From positions 124,001 to 188,000 of the forward strand of contig NZ_JAFCKS010000003.1 of the NCBI RefSeq assembly GCF_018129995.1: a stretch of 64,000 nt of DNA, written 5' to 3'. How positions within the stretch are numbered: the stretch's first letter is position 1; every line of letters starts with the position of its first letter. Below the pieces are notes generated by a model. The model ran no database searches and was not told the origin of the DNA. It saw nothing but the letters and a program-made list of their open reading frames with translations. Below, one piece after another: positions 53,896 through 62,335 of this stretch. Origin of the DNA: Bradyrhizobium sp. SZCCT0153 (GTDB taxonomy: Bacteria > Pseudomonadota > Alphaproteobacteria > Rhizobiales > Xanthobacteraceae). The position numbers and the translations under genes were made by a program.

Positions 53896-55290
53896 ATGAA
53901 ACGTTTCTTTCGTATCTCAGCCGCGCTCGTTGCGCTGGCGCTGCTGACAGCCGTCGCGCTCAACTTCATCTACCGGCCGGGCGACGCGATCCGGGTCGCG
54001 ACCGGCTTCGTCGCGCACAACGTTTGCAGCAAGACCTTCGTCTCCGGCCTCGACCCGCAGGCCGTGTTCGCGGAGACGACCGAGCGCGACGGCATACGCC
54101 GCCTGCGCCCGCTGATGCGGCTTGATCTCGATCGCGCAGCGAAGACGGCCGACGTCACCGTGCTCGGAGGCTTTCGCAGCCACGCGATCTTTCGCGACGG
54201 CTTTGGTTGCGTGCTGCAGCATGGGACGACCATGCCCTATCTGCCGAAGATCGACCTCGTCGCGGCGAAGACGCCGAAGGCACCACCGCTGCTGCCCGAC
54301 ATCGCCGACGATGCCGTGGTCGAGCCCGGCGATCCCGCGCTCAAGGCCGCGCTCGACCATGCCTTCGAGGAGCCGGCGACGCCACCGTTCCGGCGCACCA
54401 AGGCCGTGGTCGTGGTGCGCGACGGCCGGGTGATCGCCGAGCGCTATGCCGCGGGCATCGGCGTCGAAACCCAGCTGCTCGGCTTCTCCATGACGAAGTC
54501 CGTCATCAACGCGCTTATCGGCATCATGACACAGCGGGGCCAGACCAGCCCGTCGATACCGGCGCCCGTGCCGGAATGGCGCGGCGCCTCCGATCCCCGC
54601 CGCGAGATCGAGGTCGAGCATCTCATGCGGATGACGACGGGTCTCGCGCTGGACGAGACCAACAGCGGCTTCGATCCATCGAGCCAGATGATTTATCTGC
54701 ACGACGACATGGCGGGGTTCGCGGTCCAGGCTGCGCTGATCGCGCCGGTCGGCCGTCGCTGGCACTATTCGAGCGGCACCACGCAGATTCTCGCGCGCAT
54801 CGTCCGCGACGGCACCGGCGGCGTCGAGCGGAGCCTCGCCTTCGCCTGGCGCGAATTGTTCAATCCGCTCGGCATGCGCCACGTGACGCTGGAGCTCGAC
54901 GGTACCGGCACGATCCAGGGCACCACCTACATGCTGGCGAGCGCACGGGACTGGGCCCGCTTCGGCCTGCTCTATCTCGACGATGGCGTGATCGGGGGCA
55001 GGCGCATCCTGCCCGAGGAATGGGTAGATTTTTGCGCGGCGGCCACGCTCGACGCCGACTATGGCGCCGGCTTCTGGACCAACCGCAGCGAACACGAACA
55101 TGCGAAGGGCCGGGTCCGCGCCGGCATTCCGCGCGATGCGTTCTTCGCCTCCGGCGATCTCGGCCAGCGCGTCATCATCATCCCCTCGCAGCGCATGGTG
55201 GTCGTGCGACTTGGCGATTCCGTCGATCCCAGCGGGGACATCCGCGGCGTGGCACGGCTGATCAAGGAAGTGATCGAGGCCGTGCGATAG
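53896..55290 (+). CDS. Serine hydrolase (beta-lactamase / class C-like fold)
   Basis: A 464-residue protein with an N-terminal anchor or signal (ISAALVALALLTAVALNFIYRP). A 120-residue spacer precedes the serine-hydrolase domain. The nucleophile motif SMTK (SxxK) is in LLGFSMTKSVINALIG; the Tyr motif is HYSSGTTQILARIV (YSS). It resembles 6-aminohexanoate-dimer hydrolase and esterase-type members rather than true beta-lactamases. Substrate unknown. It starts 79 bp after ggt and shares its strand. Confidence 0.88.
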   Translation: MKRFFRISAALVALALLTAVALNFIYRPGDAIRVATGFVAHNVCSKTFVSGLDPQAVFAETTERDGIRRLRPLMRLDLDRAAKTADVTVLGGFRSHAIFRDGFGCVLQHGTTMPYLPKIDLVAAKTPKAPPLLPDIADDAVVEPGDPALKAALDHAFEEPATPPFRRTKAVVVVRDGRVIAERYAAGIGVETQLLGFSMTKSVINALIGIMTQRGQTSPSIPAPVPEWRGASDPRREIEVEHLMRMTTGLALDETNSGFDPSSQMIYLHDDMAGFAVQAALIAPVGRRWHYSSGTTQILARIVRDGTGGVERSLAFAWRELFNPLGMRHVTLELDGTGTIQGTTYMLASARDWARFGLLYLDDGVIGGRRILPEEWVDFCAAATLDADYGAGFWTNRSEHEHAKGRVRAGIPRDAFFASGDLGQRVIIIPSQRMVVVRLGDSVDPSGDIRGVARLIKEVIEAVR

Positions 55291-55293
55291 GCC

Positions 55294-55959
55294 TTACCGC
55301 CCCACCTGGTACGGCCCGCCCTTTTCCAGCGCTCTGGCGTAGGCCGGCCGCGCATGGATGCGCTCGAGGAACGCCATCGCCTTGGGATGGCCGAGCTCGA
55401 GCCCGCCCCGCGCCTGGGCAGCTTCGAGCGGAAAGCTCATCTGGATATCGGCGGCGGTGAACTCGTTGCCGGCGAACCACTCGGTCTTTCCGAGCTCGCC
55501 TTCCCAATAAACCATGTGCTGCTTCAGCTGCGGATTGACCATCGCGGTGAGCGCCTGGTTCGAGACCTTGCGCACCAGCGGACGAAGCAGCGCCGGCGCG
55601 CGCTTCGGCATCAGCGTGAACAGCAGCTTGAGCAGCAGCGGCTGCATCGCCGAGCCCTCCGCATAATGCAGCCAGTAGGTGAAGCGCAGCCGCTCCGGCG
55701 TGTTCGGCGGCGGGATCAGCCGGCCGTTGCCGTAAGTGGCGATGAGATATTCGATGATCGCGCCTGATTCGGCGATGGTGTTGCCGTTGTCGGTGATGAC
55801 GGGCGACTTGCCGAGCGGGTGGATGGCGCGCAGCTCCTTCGGTGCGCGCATGTCGGGCTGGCGCTGATAGCGCACGATCTCATAGGGCACACCCAACTCT
55901 TCGAGCAGCCACAGCACGCGCTGCGAGCGGGAATTGTTGAGGTGGTGAACGGTCAGCAT
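55294..55959 (-). CDS. gst: Glutathione S-transferase
   Basis: A 221-residue cytosolic GST. The thioredoxin-like half starts LTVHHLNNSRSQRVLWLLEELGVPYEIV with a Ser near residue 9-11 as the probable catalytic residue, and GKSPVITDNGNTIAESGAIIEYLI. The helical half has FAGNEFTAADIQMSFPLEAA. It is probably a beta- or Phi-like enzyme of unknown substrate. The stop is 3 bp from the serine hydrolase stop (convergent). It is divergent from the DUF2239 gene and shares the box-containing promoter region. Confidence 0.93.
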   Translation of the reverse strand: MLTVHHLNNSRSQRVLWLLEELGVPYEIVRYQRQPDMRAPKELRAIHPLGKSPVITDNGNTIAESGAIIEYLIATYGNGRLIPPPNTPERLRFTYWLHYAEGSAMQPLLLKLLFTLMPKRAPALLRPLVRKVSNQALTAMVNPQLKQHMVYWEGELGKTEWFAGNEFTAADIQMSFPLEAAQARGGLELGHPKAMAFLERIHARPAYARALEKGGPYQVGR

Positions 55960-56045
55960 CGCGCGGTCCTTGGGGCTGGGCGTGGTCGGTCGGCCGCGCC
56001 GTTCGTGCCAGCCCGGGACCGCAATGTCGAGCCATCCGGTCGGAT

Positions 56046-56075
56046 ATTTTAACCCGGGTATATTGACGTTGATAA
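56046..56075 (-). promoter_or_regulatory. Promoter of gst, TTATCA-N18-TAAAAT
   Basis: On the minus strand, TTATCA (56070-56075) and TAAAAT (56046-56051) are 18 bp apart and point towards gst. The first CCCGGGTATA box lies in its spacer. A TSS near 56039 would give an 80-nt leader. Confidence 0.5.
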
Positions 56076-56089
56076 TTTATCCGGGTATT
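56053..56089. promoter_or_regulatory. Two CCGGGTAT boxes in the gst / DUF2239 divergent promoter
   Basis: CCCGGGTATA (56053-56062) and TCCGGGTATT (56080-56089) are direct repeats 27 bp apart. The first lies between the -10 and -35 of the gst promoter and abuts the -35 of the DUF2239 promoter; the second overlaps the DUF2239 -10. A shared repressor or activator is expected, but not named. Confidence 0.5.
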
Positions 56090-56091
56090 AA
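56063..56091 (+). promoter_or_regulatory. Promoter of the DUF2239 gene, TTGACG-N17-TATTAA
   Basis: TTGACG (56063-56068) and TATTAA (56086-56091) are 17 bp apart, close to the consensus. Initiation near 56098 would exclude the ATG at 56092 and supports a start at 56113. Confidence 0.6.
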
Positions 56092-56112
56092 ATGGGCCAA
56101 AGGTCGACAAGT

Positions 56113-56709
56113 ATGGCAATGATTTCGATGCAAAGGACTTTCACCGCCTTCCAGGGCCCGCGCCGCCTGGCGTCCGGGCCGGCAGGCGAAGTCGCGCTGG
56201 TGGTCAAGCGGATGGCACCGCGGCCGGACGAGCCCATCATCATCTTCGAGGACGGCACGGGCCGATCGATCGACTTCGATCTGCGCGGCGGGGATCGCGA
56301 GGTGCTGGCGCGGCTGGCAAAGCTCGTCCCGCCTCCGGTGGAGGAGACCGCAGCACCGAGCGAACCGCGCGGGCGCGGCCGGCCGAAGCTCGGCGTGGTC
56401 GCGCGCGAGGTGACGCTGTTGCCGCGGCACTGGGAGTGGCTCAGCGCACAACCGGGCGGCGCCTCAGTCGCACTGCGAAAACTCGTCGACGAAGCGCGCC
56501 GCGCAAGCGGCGACAAGGACCGCGAGCGGCAGGCGCGCGATGCGGCCTATCACTTCATGTCGACCATGGCCGGCAACCTGCCGCAGTTCGAGGAGGCGTC
56601 GCGGGCGCTGTTCGCGGACGACCGGCGGCGTTTCACCGGACTGATCGCGGACTGGCCCACTGACATCCGCGACCACATCGTCAAGCTCGCCTACAGCGAC
56701 TGCGCCTAG
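56113..56709 (+). CDS. DUF2239-family protein
   Basis: A 198-residue cytosolic protein with MQRTFTAFQGPRRLASGPAGEVALVVKRMAP at the N-terminus (the DUF2239 start), IIIFEDGTGRSIDFDLRGGDREVLARL, a Lys/Arg-rich linker PRGRGRPKLGVVAREVTLL, then RHWEWLSAQPGGASVALRKLVDEARR and a C-terminal helix region. The function is unknown; the RGRGRPK segment resembles an AT-hook-like or DNA-binding linker. Starts at 56092, 56113, 56119 or 56128 are possible; the promoter position and the AAAGG at 56099-56103 favour 56113. Confidence 0.82.
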   Translation: MAMISMQRTFTAFQGPRRLASGPAGEVALVVKRMAPRPDEPIIIFEDGTGRSIDFDLRGGDREVLARLAKLVPPPVEETAAPSEPRGRGRPKLGVVAREVTLLPRHWEWLSAQPGGASVALRKLVDEARRASGDKDRERQARDAAYHFMSTMAGNLPQFEEASRALFADDRRRFTGLIADWPTDIRDHIVKLAYSDCA

Positions 56710-56795
56710 GCGCACCGCTCTTTCTCTACCCCATCGACGGCCGAGCCGCGCCTTGTGCGGCAACGGCTTCGCTCGCCCTGTTGAAAGGCCAATCC

Positions 56796-58145
56796 ATGTC
56801 CGCCGCCACGCCGCTCTGGAAAACATTCTTCCGCTTCCTCGCACCGCTGATGCTGAGCAACGCGCTGCAATCGCTGTTCGGGACGATCAGCAACGTCTAT
56901 CTCGGCCAGATGATCGGCGTCGACGCGCTGGCGGCGGTCTCGGTGTTCTTCCCCGTCATGTTCTTCCTGTTCGCCTTCGTCATGGGGCTGAGCACCGGCG
57001 CCACGGTCCTCATCGGCCAGGCCTTTGGCGCGGGCGAGCGCGGCAGGATCAAGGTCGTCGTGGGCACGACGCTCGCGATCGGCCTGCTGCTCTCGATATC
57101 CGTCGCGCTCGTCGGCGGCCTGTTCAGCCGGCAATTGATGACGGCGCTCGCCACGCCCGCGGACATTCTCGACCAGGCCAGCGCCTATGCCCGCGTCATG
57201 CTGCTCACGATGCCGCTCGGCTTCGTCTTCCTGCTGATGACGGCAATGATCCGTGGCGTCGGCGATGCGCTCACGCCGCTGCTGGCGCTGGCGTTGTCGA
57301 CCGCAATCGGCCTGATCCTGACGCCGATGCTGATCCGCGGTTCGTTCGGGCTGCCGGTGACCGGCATCACCAGCCCGGCATGGGCAGCCGCGATTGCCAA
57401 CGCGCTGACGCTGATCGCGCTGGCGATCCATCTGCTGCGGAAGAAACATGCGCTAGCCCCGGACGCGGCAATGCTGCGTCATCTGCGGCTCGATCGCGCC
57501 ATGCTCGGAAAGATCCTCGGCGTCGGGCTGCCGAGCGCCATCGGCATGGTGGTGATGGCGATCGCCGAGCTGGTGCTGCTCGGCCTCGTCAACGGCTTCG
57601 GCTCGAACGCCACCGCCGCCTACGGCGCCGTCAACCAGGTGATGGGCTACACGCAGTTCACGGCGATGTCGATTTCGATCGCAGTCTCGATCCTCGGCGC
57701 GCAGGCGGTCGGTGGCGGCGACAGGGCGCGGCTCGACGGTATCGTGCGCACCGGCCTCGGGTTCAACATCGTCCTGACCGGCGGCCTGGTGACGCTGATC
57801 TATCTCGCGCCGCGCGCCGTGCTCGGCATCTTCATCACCGACGATGCCGTGCTCGAACTGGCGAAAGGCCTGCTTCGCATCGCGCTGTGGAGCTCGGTGC
57901 CGTTCGGCCTCGCGACGGTGTTTTCAGGCGCGATGCGCGCGGCCGGCGTGGCGCTGACCCCGATGCTGCTCGCGATCTTCGCCATCGTGGCGATCGAGCT
58001 GCCGGCCGCGGTGATTCTCAGCCGCACCATCGGCCTTCAGGGTGTGTGGGCCGCCTATCCGATCGTGTTCTGCGCCATGTTCCTTTTGCAGATGGGCTAT
58101 TACCTTCTGGTGTGGCGCAAGCGGGCGATCCGGCGTCTGATCTGA
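56796..58145 (+). CDS. MATE-family efflux transporter
   Basis: A 449-residue protein with 12 predicted helices of the DinF/NorM class. LAPLMLSNALQSLFGTISNVYLGQMIGVDALAAVS is the first-helix signature and VLGVGLPSAIGMVVMAIAELVLLGLV the seventh. Drug/H+ or Na+ antiport is expected; substrate is not known. The ATG at 56796 has GAAAGG nearby; an upstream TTG is less likely. It follows DUF2239 on the same strand, with 86 bp between. Confidence 0.93.
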   Translation: MSAATPLWKTFFRFLAPLMLSNALQSLFGTISNVYLGQMIGVDALAAVSVFFPVMFFLFAFVMGLSTGATVLIGQAFGAGERGRIKVVVGTTLAIGLLLSISVALVGGLFSRQLMTALATPADILDQASAYARVMLLTMPLGFVFLLMTAMIRGVGDALTPLLALALSTAIGLILTPMLIRGSFGLPVTGITSPAWAAAIANALTLIALAIHLLRKKHALAPDAAMLRHLRLDRAMLGKILGVGLPSAIGMVVMAIAELVLLGLVNGFGSNATAAYGAVNQVMGYTQFTAMSISIAVSILGAQAVGGGDRARLDGIVRTGLGFNIVLTGGLVTLIYLAPRAVLGIFITDDAVLELAKGLLRIALWSSVPFGLATVFSGAMRAAGVALTPMLLAIFAIVAIELPAAVILSRTIGLQGVWAAYPIVFCAMFLLQMGYYLLVWRKRAIRRLI

Positions 58146-58240
58146 CGCGATCATCAAGATATTATGACCATCATTAAACGGTGGACCTGTGGCGCGCGCT
58201 GCGCCACAATGGATCAAAAGCGTCGTCAGGGAGAACGATT

Positions 58241-58849
58241 TTGACCCGCACAGCCCCGCAGTTCCTGTTCGATTTCGGCAGCCCGAACGCCTATCTCAGC
58301 CATCTGGCGATCCCGGCGATCGAGCAGCGCATCGGAGTCAAATTCGAGTACGTTCCGATCCTGCTCGGCGGCATCTTCAAATCGACCAACAACAAGTCAC
58401 CGGCCGAGACGCTCGCCGGCGTCAAGAACAAGCGCGAATTCCAGGCGGTCGAGACCGAGCGGTTCATCAAGCGCTTCAAGGTCCAGCCCTACGTCTTCAA
58501 TCCCAACTTCCCCGTCAACACGCTGAACCTGATGCGCGCCGCGATCGCGGCACAGCTTGAGGGCGTGTTCGAAAAATACGTCGAGGCCGCCTTCCACCAC
58601 ATGTGGCGCGAGCCGAAGAAGATGGACGATCCGGACGTCGCGGCGAAGGCGCTGGCGTCCTCCGGTCTCGATGCCCAAAAGCTGTTCGCCCGCGCCCAGG
58701 AGCCCGAGGTCAAGGGCAGGCTGATCAAGAACACCGAGGAGGCGGTCGCGCGCGGCGCGTTCGGCTCGCCGACCTTCTTCGTCGGCAACGAGATGTTCTT
58801 CGGCAAGGAGCAGTTGCGCGAGGTCGAGGAGATGGTGTCGGGGAAATAG
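58241..58849 (+). CDS. 2-hydroxychromene-2-carboxylate isomerase-like (DsbA-family) protein
   Basis: A 202-residue thioredoxin-fold GST-kappa-like protein. FLFDFGSPNAYLSHLAIPAIE is the N-terminal motif, then VPILLGGIFKSTNNKSPAE, and GAFGSPTFFVGNEMFFGKEQL at the C-terminus, all characteristic of the HCCA isomerase/nahD subgroup, which uses glutathione. Whether the cell degrades naphthalene is not shown by the context. The start is a TTG (58241) behind AGGGAGA; no ATG gives this length. Glutathione genes nearby (ggt, gst) are a loose functional link. Confidence 0.9.
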   Translation: MTRTAPQFLFDFGSPNAYLSHLAIPAIEQRIGVKFEYVPILLGGIFKSTNNKSPAETLAGVKNKREFQAVETERFIKRFKVQPYVFNPNFPVNTLNLMRAAIAAQLEGVFEKYVEAAFHHMWREPKKMDDPDVAAKALASSGLDAQKLFARAQEPEVKGRLIKNTEEAVARGAFGSPTFFVGNEMFFGKEQLREVEEMVSGK

Positions 58850-58881
58850 CCACTCATTCTCCAGCGACAGAATGTGACCGC

Positions 58882-58916
58882 GGCAGCATTCTGGATTGCT
58901 TCGCTTCGCTCGCAAT
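58882..58916. repeat. Intergenic repeat ATTGC-TTCGCTTCGCTC-GCAAT
   Basis: A short 5-bp stem palindrome with a Bradyrhizobium-like ATTGC...GCAATGACG ending lies between the HCCA isomerase and panE genes. Similar CATTGCGAG sequences occur near 222 and 12706. Confidence 0.4.
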
Positions 58917-58966
58917 GACGACTATGATAGACCGCCAATAGCAATAGCAATAACAAGGACAATCCC

Positions 58967-59890
58967 ATGCGCATCCTCGTGGTCGGCGCCGGCGCCATCG
59001 GCGGCTATTTTGGTGGCAGGCTGTTGCAGGCCGGCCGCGACGTAACCTTCCTGGTCCGGCCGCGCCGCGCCGCCGAACTTGCGAGCGCCGGCCTCGTCAT
59101 CAAGAGCCCGAACGGCGACGTGACCTTGAAAAATCCGCCGACCGTTCAGGCCGACAAGCTCAGGGACAAGTTCGACATCGTGCTGCTCAGCTGCAAGGCG
59201 TTCGACCTCGATGACGCCATCAATTCGTTCGCTGCGGCGGTCGGGCCTGATACAGCGATCATTCCGATGCTCAACGGCATGAAGCATCTCGAGATCCTCG
59301 ACCGGAAATTCGGCGTCGAGCGCGTGCTCGGCGGTCTGTGCGCCATCGCCGCGACGCTGAACGAGAAGCGCGAGGTGGTGCAGCTGCAGCCGATGCAATC
59401 GATCAATTACGGCGAGCGCGACGGCAAGCTGTCGGATCGGGTCAAGGCGATCGACGAGGCGTTCAAGAGCGGCATCAATGGCGCCACCGCCAGCCAGAAC
59501 ATCATGCAGGACATGTGGGAAAAGTGGGTGTTCCTGTCCTCGCTCGCAGCGTCCACAAGCCTGATGCGCACCTCGGTCGGCAACATTCTCGCTGCCCCCG
59601 GCGGCAGGGATTTTCTGCTCGGCATGCTGGACGAGACCAGCGCAATCGCCACCGCGTCGGGCTACACGCCGGGAGGGCCGTTCTTCGAGCGCGTGAAGGG
59701 CAATCTCACCACCGAGGGCTCGCCGATGACGGCCTCGATGTTCCGCGACATCAAGGCTGGCCTGCCGGTCGAAGCCGATCACGTCATCGGCGACCTGATC
59801 GCGCGCGCCGATGCCGCCAAGGTGCCGGTGCCGAAGCTGCGCATCGCCTATACGCATTTGAAGGCGTATGAGAAGCAGCGGGCGGGGTAG
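58967..59890 (+). CDS. panE: 2-dehydropantoate 2-reductase
   Basis: A 307-residue ketopantoate reductase. ILVVGAGAIGGYFGGRLLQAG is the NADPH motif, then VTFLVRPRRAAELASAGL, and LSCKAFDLDDAINSFAAAVGPDTAIIPMLNGMKHLE with the catalytic Asn region. The second domain has VFLSSLAASTSLMRTSVGN, and the pantothenate/CoA route is expected, although family members with other substrates exist. The ATG at 58967 is preceded by a short CAATAG repeat and AAGGAC. Confidence 0.92.
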   Translation: MRILVVGAGAIGGYFGGRLLQAGRDVTFLVRPRRAAELASAGLVIKSPNGDVTLKNPPTVQADKLRDKFDIVLLSCKAFDLDDAINSFAAAVGPDTAIIPMLNGMKHLEILDRKFGVERVLGGLCAIAATLNEKREVVQLQPMQSINYGERDGKLSDRVKAIDEAFKSGINGATASQNIMQDMWEKWVFLSSLAASTSLMRTSVGNILAAPGGRDFLLGMLDETSAIATASGYTPGGPFFERVKGNLTTEGSPMTASMFRDIKAGLPVEADHVIGDLIARADAAKVPVPKLRIAYTHLKAYEKQRAG

Positions 59891-59911
59891 GTCGTAACCC
59901 CGCACTCCGCA

Positions 59912-60493
59912 TTATTTGAAGTACGCGAGATAGTGCGAGACGGCGGTGATTTCCTCGTCGCTCATGTGATAGGCGACGTCGGCCATCGCAGCGCCGCCGC
60001 CGCCGACGCGTTGACTGCTCTTGTAATCATGCAGTGCCTTGACGAGGTATTCCTCGCGCTGGCCCGCGAGCCGCGCGACGGCCTTGGTGCCGGCGAAGCT
60101 ATCCGTATGACATGAGGCGCAGCGGCGGCCGACGGCCACTTGCGCGCCCTTTTTCGACAGGTCCGGATCCTTGTCCTCCGCCGCTGTCGGCGGCGCCATC
60201 GCCGCGAAATAGGCGCCGAGATTGCGGACGTCCTCGTTGGTGATTTGCTCGGCGATCGGCTGCATCTGCTCGTTCTTGCGCGAGCCGGCGCGGAAGAACA
60301 CGAGCTGCCACTGGATGAATTGATCCGGCTGGCCGGCGAGCGAGGGAATGTTCTCGGTCTGCGAGATGCCGTTCTCGCCATGGCAGCCGGCGCAGACCGC
60401 GGCCTTCTCCTTGATCGCGGCGTTGTCCGCGGCGTGAGAAGCCGGCGTGAGCAGAATCGCCGCCGACAGCAGTCCGAACCGAACAATCCGCAT
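59912..60493 (-). CDS. Diheme cytochrome c (c4-like)
   Basis: A 193-residue secreted protein. The signal peptide is RIVRFGLLSAAILLTPASHA. Two heme-binding CxxCH motifs are CAGCH (about residue 36) and CASCH (about 124), in the usual two-domain arrangement of c4-type cytochromes, with Met ligands probably in QPIAEQ and MSDEEI regions. It carries electrons in the periplasm. The start ATG is at 60491-60493. The PQQ-type dehydrogenase gene lies upstream on the same strand and could be its donor. Confidence 0.92.
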   Translation of the reverse strand: MRIVRFGLLSAAILLTPASHAADNAAIKEKAAVCAGCHGENGISQTENIPSLAGQPDQFIQWQLVFFRAGSRKNEQMQPIAEQITNEDVRNLGAYFAAMAPPTAAEDKDPDLSKKGAQVAVGRRCASCHTDSFAGTKAVARLAGQREEYLVKALHDYKSSQRVGGGGAAMADVAYHMSDEEITAVSHYLAYFK

Positions 60494-60515
60494 CGATGAT
60501 TTCTCCCGACTGTCG

Positions 60516-60537
60516 TTGCCGGGCGCAGGCCCGGCAA
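60516..60537. repeat. Palindrome TTGCCGGGC-GCAG-GCCCGGCAA
   Basis: A perfect 9-bp stem, 22 bp total, just upstream of the cytochrome c start. A second element follows at 60574, so two different repeats are 36 bp apart. Confidence 0.75.
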
Positions 60538-60573
60538 TCCATCCCATATTCAAGGAGTTTTCTTGTTTGATGG

Positions 60574-60596
60574 ATGCCCGGATCAAGTCCGGGCAT
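60574..60596. repeat. Palindrome ATGCCCGGA-TCAAG-TCCGGGCAT
   Basis: A perfect 9-bp stem with a 5-nt loop, the common 'GCCCGGATCAAGTCCGGGC' type element, between the cytochrome c gene and the dehydrogenase gene. Confidence 0.8.
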
Positions 60597-60684
60597 GACG
60601 AACGTGTTCCACTACAAGCCTGCCGCACGGCGTGAAAAAGGCTGCGGCGCCAGTCGGCCACCGCAGCCTCTTTCTTACGTCGCC

Positions 60685-61953
60685 CTACTTCTTGCTGTAG
60701 CTGATGCGGTAGATCGCGCCGGCCCAGTCGTCGGCGACGAGGATCGAGCCGTCCTTGGCAAGGATGATGTCGTCAGGACGGCCGAGATAGCCCTGGTCGC
60801 CCTCGATCCAGCCGGAGGCGAACACCTCCTGCTTGGCGTTCTTGCCGTCGGGCCCGACGATCACGCGCATGATGCGACCGCCCTGGTACTTGTGGCGATT
60901 CCAGGAGCCGTGCTCGGCGATCAGGATGTTGTTCTTGTACTCGGCGGGGAATTGGTCGCCGGTATAGAACTTCATGCCGAGCGGAGCGACATGTGCGCCG
61001 AGGTTCAGCACGGGCGGCGTGAACTCGGAGCATTTGTGACCCATCGCGAACTTCGGATCGGGCAGGTCACCCTGGTGGCAATAGGGATAGCCGAAATGCT
61101 CACCCAACTTCGAGATCATGTTCAGCTTGTCGCTGGGCAGATCATCGCTGACCCAATCGCGCGCGTTCTCGGTGAACCAGTACTTGCCGGTGCGCGGATC
61201 GACGTCGCCGCCGACCGAGTTGCGGACGCCGAGCGCGTAGATTTCCGCATTGCCGGTCTTGGGATCGACGCGGCGGATCTGCGACACGCTGGTCGGGGGG
61301 ACGCCGATGTTGAAGGGCGGTCCGAACGGAATGTAGAACCAGCCTTCCTTGTCGACCGCGATGTACTTCCAGCCATGCGCGGCATAGGACGGCATGTCGT
61401 CATAGACGACCTTGCCGTCGCCGAGCTTGTCCAGATTGGCTTCCGCGTTGTCGTAACGGATCAGCTTGTCGACGGCGATCACGTAGAGCGCACCGTCCTT
61501 GAAGGCGAGACCGGTGGGCATGTTCAGGCCCTTGAGGATGGTCTTGACCTCTTTCTTCCCGTTGTTGTCCTTGATGGCGTAGACGTTGCCGAGGCCGAAC
61601 GAGCCGACGAACAGCGTGCCCTTGTCACCCCAGGCCATCTGCCGCGCCGCCAGCACGCCGGAGGCGTAGACCTCCATCTTGAAGCCTGCCGGCAGCTTCA
61701 CCTTCTTGACGATGTTGGCGAGCTCGGCGTCGGACGCGCCGGTGGGCGGGCCCGAGGGCGGCGCGAGGCCCTTCTGCGCCTCGGTCTCGTCGCCAAGGAA
61801 CCAGTCATCCGGCGGATGGGTCCAGAATTCCTTGGTGCCGGATTCGTACTTCTTCAGCGGTTTGCTTTTGTCCTGGGCATTGACGGTGCTGGTTCCCGCA
61901 AGAAGGGCAACCGCTGCAAGCGCCAACACGGATCGATGGATCATCGATTTCAT
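60685..61953 (-). CDS. PQQ-type sugar dehydrogenase (sorbosone dehydrogenase-like), secreted
   Basis: A 422-residue protein with a signal peptide (SVLALAAVALLAGTSTVNAQ). The six-bladed beta-propeller of the GDH/sorbosone family is seen from residue 90: MEVYASGVLAARQMAWGDKGTLFVGSFGLGNVY, WKYIAVDKEGWFYIPFGPP, RRVDPKTGNAEIYALGVRNSVGGDVDP and ILIAEHGSWNRHKYQGGRI. In this family PQQ is bound near the LGVRN and NILIAEHGSWNR loops. The substrate is unknown. The ATG at 61951-61953 has GGGGAG upstream. The cytochrome c downstream is a likely electron acceptor. Confidence 0.88.
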   Translation of the reverse strand: MKSMIHRSVLALAAVALLAGTSTVNAQDKSKPLKKYESGTKEFWTHPPDDWFLGDETEAQKGLAPPSGPPTGASDAELANIVKKVKLPAGFKMEVYASGVLAARQMAWGDKGTLFVGSFGLGNVYAIKDNNGKKEVKTILKGLNMPTGLAFKDGALYVIAVDKLIRYDNAEANLDKLGDGKVVYDDMPSYAAHGWKYIAVDKEGWFYIPFGPPFNIGVPPTSVSQIRRVDPKTGNAEIYALGVRNSVGGDVDPRTGKYWFTENARDWVSDDLPSDKLNMISKLGEHFGYPYCHQGDLPDPKFAMGHKCSEFTPPVLNLGAHVAPLGMKFYTGDQFPAEYKNNILIAEHGSWNRHKYQGGRIMRVIVGPDGKNAKQEVFASGWIEGDQGYLGRPDDIILAKDGSILVADDWAGAIYRISYSKK

Positions 61954-62335
61954 CGCGTCACTCCCCTAAGGCAGCCGTCAGGGCTGCACATTATTTTGTT
62001 ATGGCTAGTCGAGAGGCGAAGTATGGGTCTGCCCGACAGGCAGACGCAAAAAGGTTAGCACATCTGCGAGCGCTGAGAAGCGCGCCCCGTGCACTGCGGT
62101 TGCGCTCAATAAAAGTTGAGACGGATTTGCTTCAGGCGCGAGGCAGCCGACGGCAAAATGCTCTCGCTGCAACGCGGAATCGAAATGGCCCGTGGCTCAT
62201 TTGCGGGCAGCCGGGGCCGGCTCGCACAAAAAATGCGAAAACAACCCCATGCACAGTAGAACGGCTCGGGCCGAGTTGCGCGCGGTGACGGCGGCCAGTC
62301 GTCTGATGCGTCGGGCAAAACGGCAATCAAGGCGC
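61954..62335. other. 382-bp intergenic region with no recognised gene
   Basis: Lies between the divergently and convergently placed dehydrogenase start (61953, minus) and the epimerase stop (62336, minus). Several reading frames cross it, but none has plausible composition, a ribosome-binding site or a recognisable family. A sigma-70-type promoter for the dehydrogenase presumably lies near its left end, but I did not find a convincing one. Confidence 0.6.

Noticed and set aside
58936..58952. CAATAG short tandem repeat as a phase-variation switch for panE
   Set aside because: Only about 2.8 copies of a 6-bp unit, outside the reading frame and with no promoter role evident.
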